DNA of 64,000 nt, from positions 907,189 to 971,188 of the forward strand of contig NZ_CP045851.1 of assembly GCF_009650215.1 (NCBI RefSeq), written 5' to 3'. This stretch comes from Actinomarinicola tropica (GTDB lineage: Bacteria > Actinomycetota > Acidimicrobiia > Acidimicrobiales > SKKL01). Every line of letters starts with the position of its first letter. The first letter of the stretch is position 1. Positions 16,851 through 25,127 of this stretch are shown here, in pieces. The notes beneath the pieces were generated by a model that was not told the DNA's origin, ran no database searches, and was given only the letters and a program-made list of their open reading frames with translations. Both the position numbers and the translations under genes were made by a program.

Positions 16851-17186
16851 CTACCCCCGCTCGACCGGGAGCCCGGCCTGCTGCCACGCGCCCATTCCGC
16901 CCTCGACGTTGCGGGCGTCGATGCCGACGGCCCGGAGCGCCTGGGTGGCCATGGCCGACCGGTTGCCCGACCGGCAGATGACGAAGACGACGTCGGCCGC
17001 AGGGAGGCGCTCGGGGTCGAGCGAACCGAGCGGGACGTGCACCGCGCCGGGCGCATGGCCGGCGGACCACTCGTCGGGCTCGCGGACGTCGACGAGGACG
17101 GTGCCGGCGGAGCGGGACGCAGCGGTCTCGACGTCGACGGCGGGGATCGAGGTGGCAGAGGCGGTGAGGCGGCTGAACAGGTTCAC
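16851..17186 (-). CDS. Single-domain rhodanese (sulfurtransferase)
   Basis: 111 residues forming one rhodanese domain: VLVDVREPDEWSAGHAPGA and the active-site loop CRSGNRS followed by GGMGAWQQAGLPV, as in GlpE/PspE-type enzymes that carry persulfide sulfur. GTG 17186 is chosen over GTG 17195 because TAGCGT (17199-17194 on the minus strand) stands exactly 7 nt before it, matching the leaderless promoters elsewhere in the window. Transcription starting here would continue through sulP, the YgaP-like and CstB-like genes. A TACCC-N4-GGGTA palindrome lies just upstream of the -10 box. Confidence 0.85.
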   Translation of the reverse strand: MNLFSRLTASATSIPAVDVETAASRSAGTVLVDVREPDEWSAGHAPGAVHVPLGSLDPERLPAADVVFVICRSGNRSAMATQALRAVGIDARNVEGGMGAWQQAGLPVERG

Positions 17187-17193
17187 GTCGGCC

Positions 17194-17217
17194 ACGCTAC
17201 AGGTACCCCCAGGGGTA
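17194..17217 (-). promoter_or_regulatory. CsoR/CstR-type operator and -10 box of the sulfur operon
   Basis: TACCCCCAGGGGTA at 17204-17217 is a TACCC-N4-GGGTA palindrome of the CsoR/CstR/RcnR operator type. It sits 4 bp upstream of the minus-strand -10 TAGCGT (complement of 17194-17199), inside the -35/-10 spacer, so a bound protein would block RNA polymerase. A second copy with the same geometry lies at 27309-27322. No CsoR-family gene is in the window. Confidence 0.65.
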
Positions 17218-17224
17218 TGCAACG

Positions 17225-17905
17225 TCATGCCGCCGGGGGTATGTCGACCGGCCCGCCCGCCCGGCGCCACTCGATGACGCCGCCGTCGAGCCGACGTGCC
17301 GTCCGGCCGGCCGCACGCAGGCGGCGGACCGCGTCATCGGCGAAGCGGCAGTACGGCCCGCGGCAGTAGACGACGACGTCGACGCCGCTCGGGAGCTCGT
17401 CGACGGCGCCGCCCAGCTCCTCGACCGGGACCGAGGCCGCGCCGGGCAGGTGGCCGGCGAGGTACTCGAGTCGCGGCCGCACGTCGAGCAGGGCGACCTC
17501 GCCGGCTCGCACCCGGGCCAGGACCTCCCCGACGTCGAGCGGCTCGTGCTCGATGTCGTCGCGCTCGCCCATGTAGGCGGCGGCCAGGACGGGGACCGGG
17601 GCCGCGTGGTCCCCGGCGACGTCGCGCAGCGCAGCCCACAGGTCGGCCACGCGATCCGACGCCAGCCGGTAGCGCACGTGCTGGCCGTCTCGGCGGGACC
17701 GCACGAGCCCGGCGGTCGCCAGAGTGCGCAGGTGGTGAGAGGTGTTGGCGACGCTCTGGTCGATCTCGCGGGCCACCTGCTCCACCGAGCGCTCGGCCTG
17801 GGCGAGGAGGTCGACGATCTCGGTGCGGCGGCCGCTCGCCAGGGCCTTGGCCACTGCGGCGAAGCCGTCGTGCAGGGCGTCCTTCTCCGGACGGAGGTTG
17901 CTCAT
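17225..17905 (-). CDS. ArsR-family regulator fused to a rhodanese domain
   Basis: 226 residues. Residues 10-95 are an ArsR winged helix (VAKALASGRRTEIVDLLAQ; recognition helix ANTSHHLRTLATAGLV); residues 125-222 are a rhodanese domain with a probable catalytic Cys in VVYCRGPYCRFAD. The winged-helix half contains no Cys, unlike the dithiol persulfide sensors SqrR/BigR/YgaV, so sensing may be through the rhodanese cysteines (inference). ATG 17905 is 6 nt from a minus-strand TAGTTT box. It is divergent from an MFS gene and a TCAAA-N6-TTTGA palindrome covers both starts. Downstream are the sulfur genes, separated by their own operator. Confidence 0.88.
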   Translation of the reverse strand: MSNLRPEKDALHDGFAAVAKALASGRRTEIVDLLAQAERSVEQVAREIDQSVANTSHHLRTLATAGLVRSRRDGQHVRYRLASDRVADLWAALRDVAGDHAAPVPVLAAAYMGERDDIEHEPLDVGEVLARVRAGEVALLDVRPRLEYLAGHLPGAASVPVEELGGAVDELPSGVDVVVYCRGPYCRFADDAVRRLRAAGRTARRLDGGVIEWRRAGGPVDIPPAA

Positions 17906-17907
17906 AG

Positions 17908-17926
17908 ACTCAAACTAGCATTTGAA
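17908..17926. promoter_or_regulatory. ArsR-type operator between ArsR-rhodanese and MFS genes
   Basis: TCAAA (17910-17914), 6 nt, TTTGA (17921-17925): a 16-bp palindrome with the same 5-N6-5 layout as the operator at 2198-2213. It overlaps a minus-strand -10 TAGTTT (complement of 17912-17917) and a plus-strand TAGCAT (17916-17921), so one bound dimer could block both genes. Confidence 0.6.
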
Positions 17927-17933
17927 TGTAGCG

Positions 17934-19202
17934 GTGGACAGACCTCGTCTCGGCTTGCGCGCCAACCTCAGCCAGTTCCTGCTGCTCGTCGCGGTGAACG
18001 CCCTGGTCGGCGGGATGGTCGGCCAGGAGCGCACCGTGCTCCCCCTCCTCGCCGAGGACGAGTTCGGGCTCACAGCCGTGTCGGCGACGCTCACGTTCAT
18101 CGTCGCCTTCGGCCTCGTGAAGGCGGCCACCAACTTCGTGGCCGGCACGCTGTCGGACCGCATCGGGCGCAAGCCGGTGCTCGTCGCCGGTTGGCTCGTC
18201 GGGTTGCCCGTGCCGTTGCTCATCATGTGGGCGCCGTCGTGGGGCTGGGTCGTCGCGGCCAACGTCCTCCTCGGCGTGAACCAGGGCCTCACCTGGTCGA
18301 CCACCGTCATCATGAAGATCGACCTCGTCGGGCCCGAGCAGCGGGGGCTCGCGATGGGCTTCAACGAGGCGGCGGGCTACGGCGCGGTCGCCCTCACCGC
18401 CCTGGCCACCGGTGCGATCGCCGAGACGTGGGGGCTCAGGCCGGCGCCGTTCCTCCTCGGCGTGGCCTTCGTCGCGCTCGGGCTCGGGCTCTCCAGCGCC
18501 CTGGTGCGCGAGACGCGAGCCCACGCCGCGCTCGAGGCGCGTGGGCACGACGGACCCGGGGGAGGGTTGACGACGAGGGAGGTCGTCGTCCTCACGTCGT
18601 TCCGGGAGAAGGCGCTGTCGGCCACCTCCCAGGCGGGCCTCGTCAACAACCTGAACGACGGGTTGGCCTGGGGGCTCTTCCCGCTCCACTTCGCGGCCGC
18701 CGGGATGTCGGTCGGGCGCATCGGAGTGCTCGCCGCGACCTATCCGGCGGTGTGGGGCCTGGGCCAGCTCGTCACCGGCGGGTTGTCGGACCGCATCGGG
18801 CGCAAGCCGCTGATCGCCGGCGGCATGTTCGTGCAGGCCGTGGCCATCGCCGCCGTGGCGGTGGTCGACGGGTTCATCGCCTGGGCGGCCGCCGCCGCGC
18901 TCCTCGGCGCGGGCACGGCGATGGTCTACCCGACGCTGCTCGCAGCGATCGGTGACGTCGCCCATCCCGGTTGGCGAGCCCGGGCCGTCGGCGTCTACCG
19001 CCTGTGGCGAGACGCCGGCTACGCGGTCGGGGCCCTGCTCGCCGGCGTCGTCGCCGACCTGTTCGACGTCGGCGTCGCCATCTGGACCGTCGCCCTCCTC
19101 ACCGCCGCATCCGGCCTGGTCGTCGTCGTCCGGATGTACGAGACGCACCCCCGGCCGGGCCGCACCCCACCGGCGCCGCGACCCGTCGACCTGGAGAGCT
19201 GA
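17934..19202 (+). CDS. Major facilitator superfamily (MFS) transporter
   Basis: 422 residues with about 12 hydrophobic helices. The MFS motif A GxLSDRIGRKP appears twice, at the helix 2-3 loop and again at 8-9, a sign of the internal two-fold repeat. GTG 17934 is chosen; TTG 17922 is also open but lies inside the palindromic operator. Divergent transcription from the ArsR-rhodanese gene suggests joint control, so the cargo may be a sulfur compound or a toxic anion, but nothing in the sequence fixes it. Similar proteins are annotated as generic efflux permeases. Confidence 0.87.
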   Translation: MDRPRLGLRANLSQFLLLVAVNALVGGMVGQERTVLPLLAEDEFGLTAVSATLTFIVAFGLVKAATNFVAGTLSDRIGRKPVLVAGWLVGLPVPLLIMWAPSWGWVVAANVLLGVNQGLTWSTTVIMKIDLVGPEQRGLAMGFNEAAGYGAVALTALATGAIAETWGLRPAPFLLGVAFVALGLGLSSALVRETRAHAALEARGHDGPGGGLTTREVVVLTSFREKALSATSQAGLVNNLNDGLAWGLFPLHFAAAGMSVGRIGVLAATYPAVWGLGQLVTGGLSDRIGRKPLIAGGMFVQAVAIAAVAVVDGFIAWAAAAALLGAGTAMVYPTLLAAIGDVAHPGWRARAVGVYRLWRDAGYAVGALLAGVVADLFDVGVAIWTVALLTAASGLVVVVRMYETHPRPGRTPPAPRPVDLES

Positions 19203-19237
19203 CGGGTCGTCGCTCGGGCACGTGCGACACTCGCTGC

Positions 19238-20515
19238 GTGAGCGACGACGACGGGTCCCCCGCCGAGCCGCACAGCCGCCTCTCTCGCCAGCTCGGGACG
19301 GGCGACGCCGTCGTCATCGGGCTCGGGGCGATGATCGGCGCCGGCGTGTTCACCGCCTTCGGGCCGGCGGCCGAGGCGGCGGGCGGCGGCCTGCTCGTCG
19401 GCCTGGCCCTCGCCGCCGTCGTCGCCTACTGCAACGCCGCGTCGTCGGCGCAGCTGGCCGCGGTGTACCCCGAGTCGGGCGGCACCTACGTCTACGGGCG
19501 TGAGCGGCTCGGGCCGTTCTGGGGGTTCCTCGCCGGGTGGGGCTTCGTCGTGGGGAAGACGGCGAGCTGCGCGGCGATGGCGCTCACCTTCGGCGCCTAC
19601 GCATGGCCGGAGCAGCGTCGTCTGCTGGCGGTGCTCGCCGTCGTCGCACTGACCGCGGTCAACTACCAGGGCGTGCGCAAGACGGCGACCCTCACCAAGG
19701 CGATCGTCGTCGTGGTGCTCCTCGCGCTCGCCGCCGTCGTCGCCGCCGCCGTGGGCGGGGGAGAAGCCGACGTCGACAACATCGGCCCGATCGCCTCCGG
19801 GGGCTGGCGCGGCATCCTCGAGTCGGCCGGACTGCTGTTCTTCGCCTTCGCCGGCTACGCCCGCATCGCCACCCTCGGCGAAGAGGTGAGCGATCCGGCG
19901 TCCACCATCCCGCGGGCGATCCCGCTCGCTCTCGGCATCACCCTCGTGGTCTACGCCACCGTCGCCGCGACCTCGCTGCTCGCGGTCGGGCCGGACGTGC
20001 TGGCTGCGGCCGCCGCGCCGCTCGACGCCGTCGTCGCCGCCGGCTCGCTCGACGCCCTGCGGCCGGTCGTCCGCATCGGCGGCACGGTCGCCGCGCTCGG
20101 GGTGCTGCTCAGCCTCATCGTCGGCGTGAGCCGCACGGCCTTCGCCATGGCGTCACGCGGCGAGATGCCTCGGGCGCTCGACGCCGTGCACCCGGTGCAC
20201 CAGGTGCCGCACCACGCCGAGCTCGCGGTCGGCGTCGTCGTGGCGATCGTGGTCTCCCTCGTCGACCTTCGCGGCGCGATCGGCTTCAGCTCCTTCGCCG
20301 TGCTCGTCTACTACGCCATCGCCAACGCCTCGGCGTGGACGTTGCCCCCGCACCAGCGGCGCTGGCCCCGTGCGATCGCCGTCGTCGGCGTGGTCGGCTG
20401 CCTGGTCCTCGCCGCCACGCTCCCGGTCGTGAGCGCGCTGAGCGGTGCGGCGGTCCTCGCGGTCGGCGCCCTGGTCTGGGTGGTCCGCGACCGGGTTCGA
20501 CCTGCGACGCGCTGA
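19238..20515 (+). CDS. APC-family amino acid/polyamine permease
   Basis: 425 residues with about 12 hydrophobic helices. The APC first-helix signature is present: LGTGDAVVIGLGAMIGAGVFTAFGPAAEAAG, including the unwound GxGxGxF-like stretch used for substrate binding, and PESGGTYVYGRERLGPFWGFLAGW in helix 2-3. GTG 19238 is used because the N-terminal polar tail (SDDDGSPAEPHSR) is typical and the longer open frame upstream lies in the MFS gene. It imports or exchanges amino acids or amines; specificity unknown. It converges with the AI-2E gene with 5 bp between the stops. Confidence 0.87.
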   Translation: MSDDDGSPAEPHSRLSRQLGTGDAVVIGLGAMIGAGVFTAFGPAAEAAGGGLLVGLALAAVVAYCNAASSAQLAAVYPESGGTYVYGRERLGPFWGFLAGWGFVVGKTASCAAMALTFGAYAWPEQRRLLAVLAVVALTAVNYQGVRKTATLTKAIVVVVLLALAAVVAAAVGGGEADVDNIGPIASGGWRGILESAGLLFFAFAGYARIATLGEEVSDPASTIPRAIPLALGITLVVYATVAATSLLAVGPDVLAAAAAPLDAVVAAGSLDALRPVVRIGGTVAALGVLLSLIVGVSRTAFAMASRGEMPRALDAVHPVHQVPHHAELAVGVVVAIVVSLVDLRGAIGFSSFAVLVYYAIANASAWTLPPHQRRWPRAIAVVGVVGCLVLAATLPVVSALSGAAVLAVGALVWVVRDRVRPATR

Positions 20516-20520
20516 GGGAC

Positions 20521-21642
20521 TCAGTCGTCGGCGACGACCTCGAAGGGGTCCTCGCCTGCGGCGTCGGGTCGCACGCCGCCGATCCCGGCCTCCGAGGCCA
20601 TGGCGACGACCATCGCGGTCAGCGGCACAGCGAGGATCGTGCCGGCGATGCCGAAGAGCGCCCCGCCGGCCACCACCGCGAACAGGACGATCAGCGGGTG
20701 CAGCTGGAGCGCACGCCCGTAGACGATCGGCGCGAGCAGGTCGCCGTCGAGCTGCTGCACGACGACGGCGACGATGGCCGTGACGACAGCGGCACCGAAC
20801 CCTGCGGTGGCGAGGGCGACGAGCACGGCGATGATGCCGGCGACCACCGCGCCGACGATGGGCACGAACGCGGCAGCGAACGTGAGCACCGCGACGGGGA
20901 TCGCGAGCTTCGCCCCCACGAGCACGAGCGTGACGCCGATCGCGATGCCCTCGACGAGGCCGAGGATCGCCGCGCCACGGAGGTAGCCGCCGAGGGTGGC
21001 CCACGCCCGGGTGCCCATGCGGCGCACGACGTCGCGCTGGTCGCTCGCCACCCGGCGCAGGGCCCAGCGCTGGAAGCGCGGCCCGTCCTTCAGGAAGAAG
21101 AAGGTGGCGACCACGGCGAGGATCAGGCCGACGATCCCCTCCATCACGACCAGCGCTCCGCTGAGGAGGTCGCCGCGCGACGACCTCAGGCCACGGGAGA
21201 TGGCGTCGCGGGCCTCCTGCCGCAGCTCGTCGATGTCGCCACGATCGAGGTTGAGCGGGCTGTCCTCGACGAGCCACTCCTCGACGTCGTCGACGGCGTC
21301 GGTGAGGGTCGGGCCGAGCGTGTCGAGCTCCTCGGCGAGCAGCGGACCGATGATCGCGCCGGTGCCACCCACCACGGCGGCGAAGAGGAGGAGGCAGGCG
21401 AGGGCGAGGGCGGCGGGCGGCACCCCGCGAGCGCGGAGCCGGGCCGCGATCGGGTCGAGCGCCCGCGCGATGTACCCACCGACCACCACGGCGAGCACCA
21501 ACGACCACATCTGCCGCAGCGCCCACAGCACGCCGAGGCCGACGATCGCGACGACGATGAGGCGCCAACCGTAGGAGGCCAGGGTCTGGAGGCCGGGTGG
21601 GACGGCGCGGGGTCCGGGTGCGGTGTCGTTCGGGCGTGGCAT
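20521..21642 (-). CDS. AI-2E-family transporter
   Basis: 373 residues with the seven- to eight-helix pattern of the PF01594 (PerM/YdiK/TqsA) family, including ATFFFLKDGPRFQRWALRRV in the central amphipathic part, the GYLRGAAILGLVEGIAIGV segment and a C-terminal LQLHPLIVLFAVVAGGALFGIAGTILAVPL motif. Family members export AI-2-like molecules, indole or ions, and many have no known substrate. ATG 21642 is preceded by only weak ribosome-binding sequence. A second, doubled member of the family is encoded at 52585-54801. Confidence 0.87.
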   Translation of the reverse strand: MPRPNDTAPGPRAVPPGLQTLASYGWRLIVVAIVGLGVLWALRQMWSLVLAVVVGGYIARALDPIAARLRARGVPPAALALACLLLFAAVVGGTGAIIGPLLAEELDTLGPTLTDAVDDVEEWLVEDSPLNLDRGDIDELRQEARDAISRGLRSSRGDLLSGALVVMEGIVGLILAVVATFFFLKDGPRFQRWALRRVASDQRDVVRRMGTRAWATLGGYLRGAAILGLVEGIAIGVTLVLVGAKLAIPVAVLTFAAAFVPIVGAVVAGIIAVLVALATAGFGAAVVTAIVAVVVQQLDGDLLAPIVYGRALQLHPLIVLFAVVAGGALFGIAGTILAVPLTAMVVAMASEAGIGGVRPDAAGEDPFEVVADD

Positions 21643-21728
21643 CGGCGCCAGCGTGGCACCCCGGGGCGCCGGCCGCGGACCCGTTGGGTCGGTGACAAGA
21701 TGGGGATACTCAATCTCTGGAGGTGTCG

Positions 21729-22532
21729 ATGGCCACGGTGGAGCTCTCACGGCCCCGCGACGGCGTCACGCAGATCACCCTGAACCGGCCGGAGCGCCTC
21801 AACGCCATGACCGCCGAGCTGGTCGCCGGCCTCCACGACGCCCTCGACGAGGTGGCCGCCGACCGCACCTGCCGCGCGGTGGTGCTGACCGGCGCCGGCC
21901 GCGGGTTCTGCGCCGGGCTCGACCTCGGCGGCTACGGCACCGCGCCCGGCGGCGAGGACCTCGGGCGGGTCCCCGCGGGCCTGGCGACCCAGCGCCACAT
22001 CGCGTCGCTCATCCCGCACCTGCGGTCGCTGCCCCAGCCGGTGATCGCCGCGGTCAACGGCCCGGCCTCCGGTGGGGGGTTCGCCCTCGTGCTCGGCAGC
22101 GACGTGCGCCTGGCCGACCGGACGGCGCGGTTCAACGCCGCGTTCGTGCGCATCGGCCTCTCGGCGTGCGACATCGGCACGAGCTGGCTCCTCCCTCGCA
22201 TCGTCGGCGTCGCCCGCGCCCAGGAGCTGATGGTCACCGGCCGGATCATCGACGCCGACGAGGCGCTGCGGATCGGCCTCGTCGTCGACGTGGTGGAGGA
22301 GGGGGCCGTCATCGAGCGGGCCCTCGCCACCGCGGAGCAGATCATGGCCAACGCCCCGCTCGGCGTCGCCCTCACCAAGGAGGCGATGTGGACGGCGCTC
22401 GAGGTGCCGTCGCTCCAAGCGGCGATCGACATCGAGAACCGCCAGCAGCTCCTCCTCACCCACACCGAGGACCACCGCGAGGCCTTGGCCGCGTTCGTCG
22501 AGCGCCGGGACCCGCAGTTCCAGAACCGATGA
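21729..22532 (+). CDS. Enoyl-CoA hydratase/isomerase family protein
   Basis: 267-residue crotonase-fold protein: LNRPERLNAMTAELVAGL, AVVLTGAGRGFCAGLDLGG (first oxyanion hole strand) and AAVNGPASGGGFALVLGSDVRLA (second oxyanion glycine). The usual catalytic Glu positions fall in the IGLSACDIGTSWLLPRIVG loop, where one is not obvious, so hydratase activity is not certain; isomerase or other crotonase reactions are possible. GGAGG lies 5 nt before ATG 21729. The stop overlaps the possible upstream start of the SDR gene (ATGA), so the two are probably co-translated and act on a CoA thioester. Confidence 0.88.
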   Translation: MATVELSRPRDGVTQITLNRPERLNAMTAELVAGLHDALDEVAADRTCRAVVLTGAGRGFCAGLDLGGYGTAPGGEDLGRVPAGLATQRHIASLIPHLRSLPQPVIAAVNGPASGGGFALVLGSDVRLADRTARFNAAFVRIGLSACDIGTSWLLPRIVGVARAQELMVTGRIIDADEALRIGLVVDVVEEGAVIERALATAEQIMANAPLGVALTKEAMWTALEVPSLQAAIDIENRQQLLLTHTEDHREALAAFVERRDPQFQNR

Positions 22533-22555
22533 CCGACACGACAGGGGAGATGACG

Positions 22556-23323
22556 ATGGATCGAGTGGCGCTGGTGTCCGGTGGCGGCCGGGGTATCGGC
22601 CGGGCGATCAGCCTCGAGCTGGCCCGGCTCGGCTGCGACGTCGCGGTGAACTACCGGCGCGACGTCGACGCCGCCGAGGAGACCGTCGCCCAGATCGAGG
22701 CCCTCGGCCGCCGGGCGATCGCCGTCGCTGCGTCGGTCGACGACTGGGACGCGTGTGTGTCGATGGTCGACCGTGTCGTCGACGAGCTGGGCCCGCCGTC
22801 CATCCTCGTGCACAACGGCGGCATCGCCAGCCGCGGGAACAGCGTCGTCGACACCGACCTCGCCGAGCTCGACCGGGTCATCCGCACCCACGCGTACGGC
22901 GGGTTCCACCTGGCGAAGCTCTGCATCCCCCACATGGCCGGCCAGGCGAGGGGCGACGTGGTGATGATCTCCTCGGTGGCCACCGACTCGAACGGCCCCA
23001 ACGGCTCGCCGTACAACATGGGCAAGGCGGCGCTCGAGGCGCTGGCGTTCACCCTGGCCAAGGAGGTCGTCGGCCAGGGCATCCACGTGAACGTCGTGGC
23101 GCCGGGGCTCGTGTCGACCGACATGGGGGACCGCCTGGCCAAGGCGACGACCGGCGGACGGGCCCAGGTGGCGGCGGACCTCGACGCCGGCGCGCCCTAC
23201 GGTCGTGTGTGCCGCCCCGAGGACGTGGCCAAGGTCGTCGGCTTCTACGTCTCCGACGCCGCCGGGTACGTCAACGGCACCCGCGTGCGCGTCGATGGCG
23301 GCGGGGGCGCCTTCCGCAGCTGA
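22556..23323 (+). CDS. Short-chain dehydrogenase/reductase (FabG-like)
   Basis: 255-residue SDR with GGGRGIGRAI (cofactor site, residues 9-18), a basic residue after the second strand (NYRRD) that favours NADP(H), HNGG in place of the usual NNAG, catalytic Ser in ISSVA and YNMGK (YxxxK). The next features (PGLVSTDM, C-terminal VRVDGGG) are typical of 3-oxoacyl reductases. AGGGGAG precedes ATG 22556; ATGs at 22529 (overlapping the previous stop) and 22550 are in frame. With the enoyl-CoA hydratase it could carry out successive steps on an acyl-CoA. Confidence 0.88.
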   Translation: MDRVALVSGGGRGIGRAISLELARLGCDVAVNYRRDVDAAEETVAQIEALGRRAIAVAASVDDWDACVSMVDRVVDELGPPSILVHNGGIASRGNSVVDTDLAELDRVIRTHAYGGFHLAKLCIPHMAGQARGDVVMISSVATDSNGPNGSPYNMGKAALEALAFTLAKEVVGQGIHVNVVAPGLVSTDMGDRLAKATTGGRAQVAADLDAGAPYGRVCRPEDVAKVVGFYVSDAAGYVNGTRVRVDGGGGAFRS

Positions 23324-23376
23324 CCCGGCCCGGCACGGCTGGGAATGCGCGGCGGGGTCAGGATGTTCGGACCGAC

Positions 23377-23652
23377 GTGCGAGCGAGCACCGAGCGAGTG
23401 GCCCCGTCTCGGGGCGGAGGCATCGAGGTCCGCTGGCCTCTGGCCGCCGTGGTCGCCCTCGTGTCGGTGGTGACGAGTCCGCTGACGGCGATCTGGTTCC
23501 TCCTCCTCGGGCCGCTGGCCCTGGTCGTGGGCGCGGCCGTCGCGGCCGCGACGCCCGCTCGGGCGGGTGACGTCCTCGGGAGGAGCGCGGCCGTCGCCAT
23601 GGGGCTCCTCGCCGGTCCCCTCCTCTACCTCGGCCTGGCCGTCACCCAGTAG
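23377..23652 (+). CDS. Small membrane protein of unknown function
   Basis: 91 residues from GTG 23377. Two hydrophobic segments are evident: WPLAAVVALVSVVTSPLTAIWFLLLGPLALVVGAAVAAA (one or two spans) and VAMGLLAGPLLYLGLAVT at the C-terminus. The N-terminus is basic and Ser-rich. No family was recognised. There is no clear Shine-Dalgarno sequence, so the start is tentative. It lies 53 bp after the SDR gene and is followed by a strong hairpin. Confidence 0.55.
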   Translation: MRASTERVAPSRGGGIEVRWPLAAVVALVSVVTSPLTAIWFLLLGPLALVVGAAVAAATPARAGDVLGRSAAVAMGLLAGPLLYLGLAVTQ

Positions 23653-23673
23653 CGGCCGCCCTTCTGCTGCGGT

Positions 23674-23716
23674 CTCGTGTCGCATCGGTCCGGTCAGCGG
23701 ACCGAAACGACACGAG
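23674..23716. terminator. Long hairpin between convergent genes
   Basis: CTCGTGTCG (23674-23682) pairs with CGACACGAG (23708-23716), and CGGTCCG (23686-23692) with CGGACCG (23698-23704), leaving a 3x3 internal loop and a 5-nt apical loop. It lies between convergent genes and could end transcription both ways; there is no T-run. Confidence 0.55.
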
Positions 23717-23764
23717 GGGTCGGTCCACGCCAGCTCGTCCGTCTCGTCCGAGGGACCGCGGCGC

Positions 23765-24334
23765 TCAGCTCGCGACGGGCCATCGGCCCGAGGCGCCGGG
23801 GTGGCGTCCCGGTCCGGCCGCCCGGCGGCCGAGCTCCAGCCCGTGCAGGCGGGCCCGCTCGAGCTCCCCGTCGGCGAACGGCCCCGCGGTGCCCGTCACC
23901 CAGAACGTCGTCGCCGCGTGCACGATCCGGAAGCCCATGTGGCGCAGGTGCTTCTCGGCCCGCCGGGCGGCCGAGCCCGGCACCCGGGGCCGCTCGACCC
24001 GCGTGTCGAACGTCGTGGCGAACACGACGCGCTCGGGCTCCTCCAGCTCGTCGAGCCACTCCCGCATCCCACGAGCCAGGCCGGTCGTCGTCGGGCTGCC
24101 CGACTGCTCGGCGGCCGAGCTGCGCGTCGACGCCCGGCTCATCCCGAACGCGTGCGTCGGCCCGCCGACGACGAGGAGCCCCACATCGTCGGCGAGCCGG
24201 ACCGGTGCGTGGTCGACCCGGTGCAGGTCGACCTCCATCGTGCGGGGCGGGGCATCGCGCAACCCCGCGGCGATGGCATCGGCCACCGCCATCGTGTTGC
24301 CGAACATGGACTCGACGACGACGAGGGCGCGCAT
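23765..24334 (-). CDS. Flavodoxin-domain protein
   Basis: 189 residues. The first strand and phosphate loop MRALVVVESMFGNTMAVADAIAAGL is the flavodoxin FMN-phosphate motif (T/S-x-T/F-G-N-T), and VGLLVVGGPTHAFGMSR matches the flavodoxin_5-like second FMN loop. It is a cytoplasmic FMN electron carrier or a quinone-reductase-like protein; the partner is unknown. ATG 24334 has GGAGG about 8 nt upstream. The region upstream to 24418 shows no other signal. Confidence 0.82.
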   Translation of the reverse strand: MRALVVVESMFGNTMAVADAIAAGLRDAPPRTMEVDLHRVDHAPVRLADDVGLLVVGGPTHAFGMSRASTRSSAAEQSGSPTTTGLARGMREWLDELEEPERVVFATTFDTRVERPRVPGSAARRAEKHLRHMGFRIVHAATTFWVTGTAGPFADGELERARLHGLELGRRAAGPGRHPGASGRWPVAS

Positions 24335-24418
24335 GGCGACCACCTCCCGGACGGCCAACTGGGTCCACCCCCATCGTCGGCCCGCCGTGGCGCAGCGACC
24401 AGGGCCGAACGTCCCCGT

Positions 24419-25081
24419 TCAGTCGCCGCTGGCGTCCAGCGCGGCGAGCGAGCGCTCGACGAGCCGGACGCGCAACCCTGCCACCGTGGGACCGTGCTGG
24501 CCGACGTGAGGACGGGCCAGCTCGACGGCGGCGGGCACGACGGCGTCCTCGCCCTCGGCCACCGCGTCGACCAACCCGGCCTCGAGCGCCTCAGGACCGC
24601 CGAGTCGAGCGCCGGTCAGGACCGCACGACGCAGCGCGGCCGGCGGGTAGCCGTCGCGGATGACGGCGTCGAACTGCGGGGACATCGTCATCTGCAGGTC
24701 GACCTCCGGGAAGCACAGGAAACCCCGGTCGGCGCGCATCACCCGCAGGTCGCAGGCGCCGGCCATGATCGCCCCGCCGCCGAACGCGTGGCCGTTGATC
24801 GCCGCGACGGTGAGCCCGGGGTGGCGCAGGAGCGCGGCGAGGACGCGGTGCACGCCGTCGAACACCCCACGGACGACGTCGCGCTCGGCCCCCTCGAACG
24901 CGGCGAGGTCGAGGCCGTTGCAGAAGAACTTCCCGGTGCCGGTGAGCACGAGCGGACCGCCGGTGGCGGCGGCGTCCTCCAGGGCCCCGAGCAGGGCAGG
25001 GACGAAGTCGGGGCCGAAGCGGTTCTCCCCGTGGTCCATGCGGACGACGCGCACGCCGTCGATGTCGTCGGTGTGGATCAT
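24419..25081 (-). CDS. Enoyl-CoA hydratase/isomerase family protein (short)
   Basis: 220 residues with a crotonase core: PLVLTGTGKFFCNGLDLAAF, AAINGHAFGGGAIMAGACDLRVMRADRGFLCFPEVDLQM. The Glu in FPEVDL lies where crotonases keep one catalytic Glu, and the overall form resembles delta3-delta2-enoyl-CoA isomerases, which are shorter than hydratases. ATG 25081 begins just after the family similarity limit; a longer frame to 25204 would overlap the divergent MBL gene. The two genes are divergent with 46 bp between starts. Confidence 0.85.
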   Translation of the reverse strand: MIHTDDIDGVRVVRMDHGENRFGPDFVPALLGALEDAAATGGPLVLTGTGKFFCNGLDLAAFEGAERDVVRGVFDGVHRVLAALLRHPGLTVAAINGHAFGGGAIMAGACDLRVMRADRGFLCFPEVDLQMTMSPQFDAVIRDGYPPAALRRAVLTGARLGGPEALEAGLVDAVAEGEDAVVPAAVELARPHVGQHGPTVAGLRVRLVERSLAALDASGD

Positions 25082-25127
25082 GCGAGCATCATGGTCGACG
25101 GCGGAGGGCCGACACGGAGGGTTCACC

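Noticed and set aside
21729-23323. Enoyl-CoA hydratase and SDR as a complete beta-oxidation operon
   Set aside because: There is no acyl-CoA dehydrogenase or thiolase beside them; only the coupling of two genes is supported.
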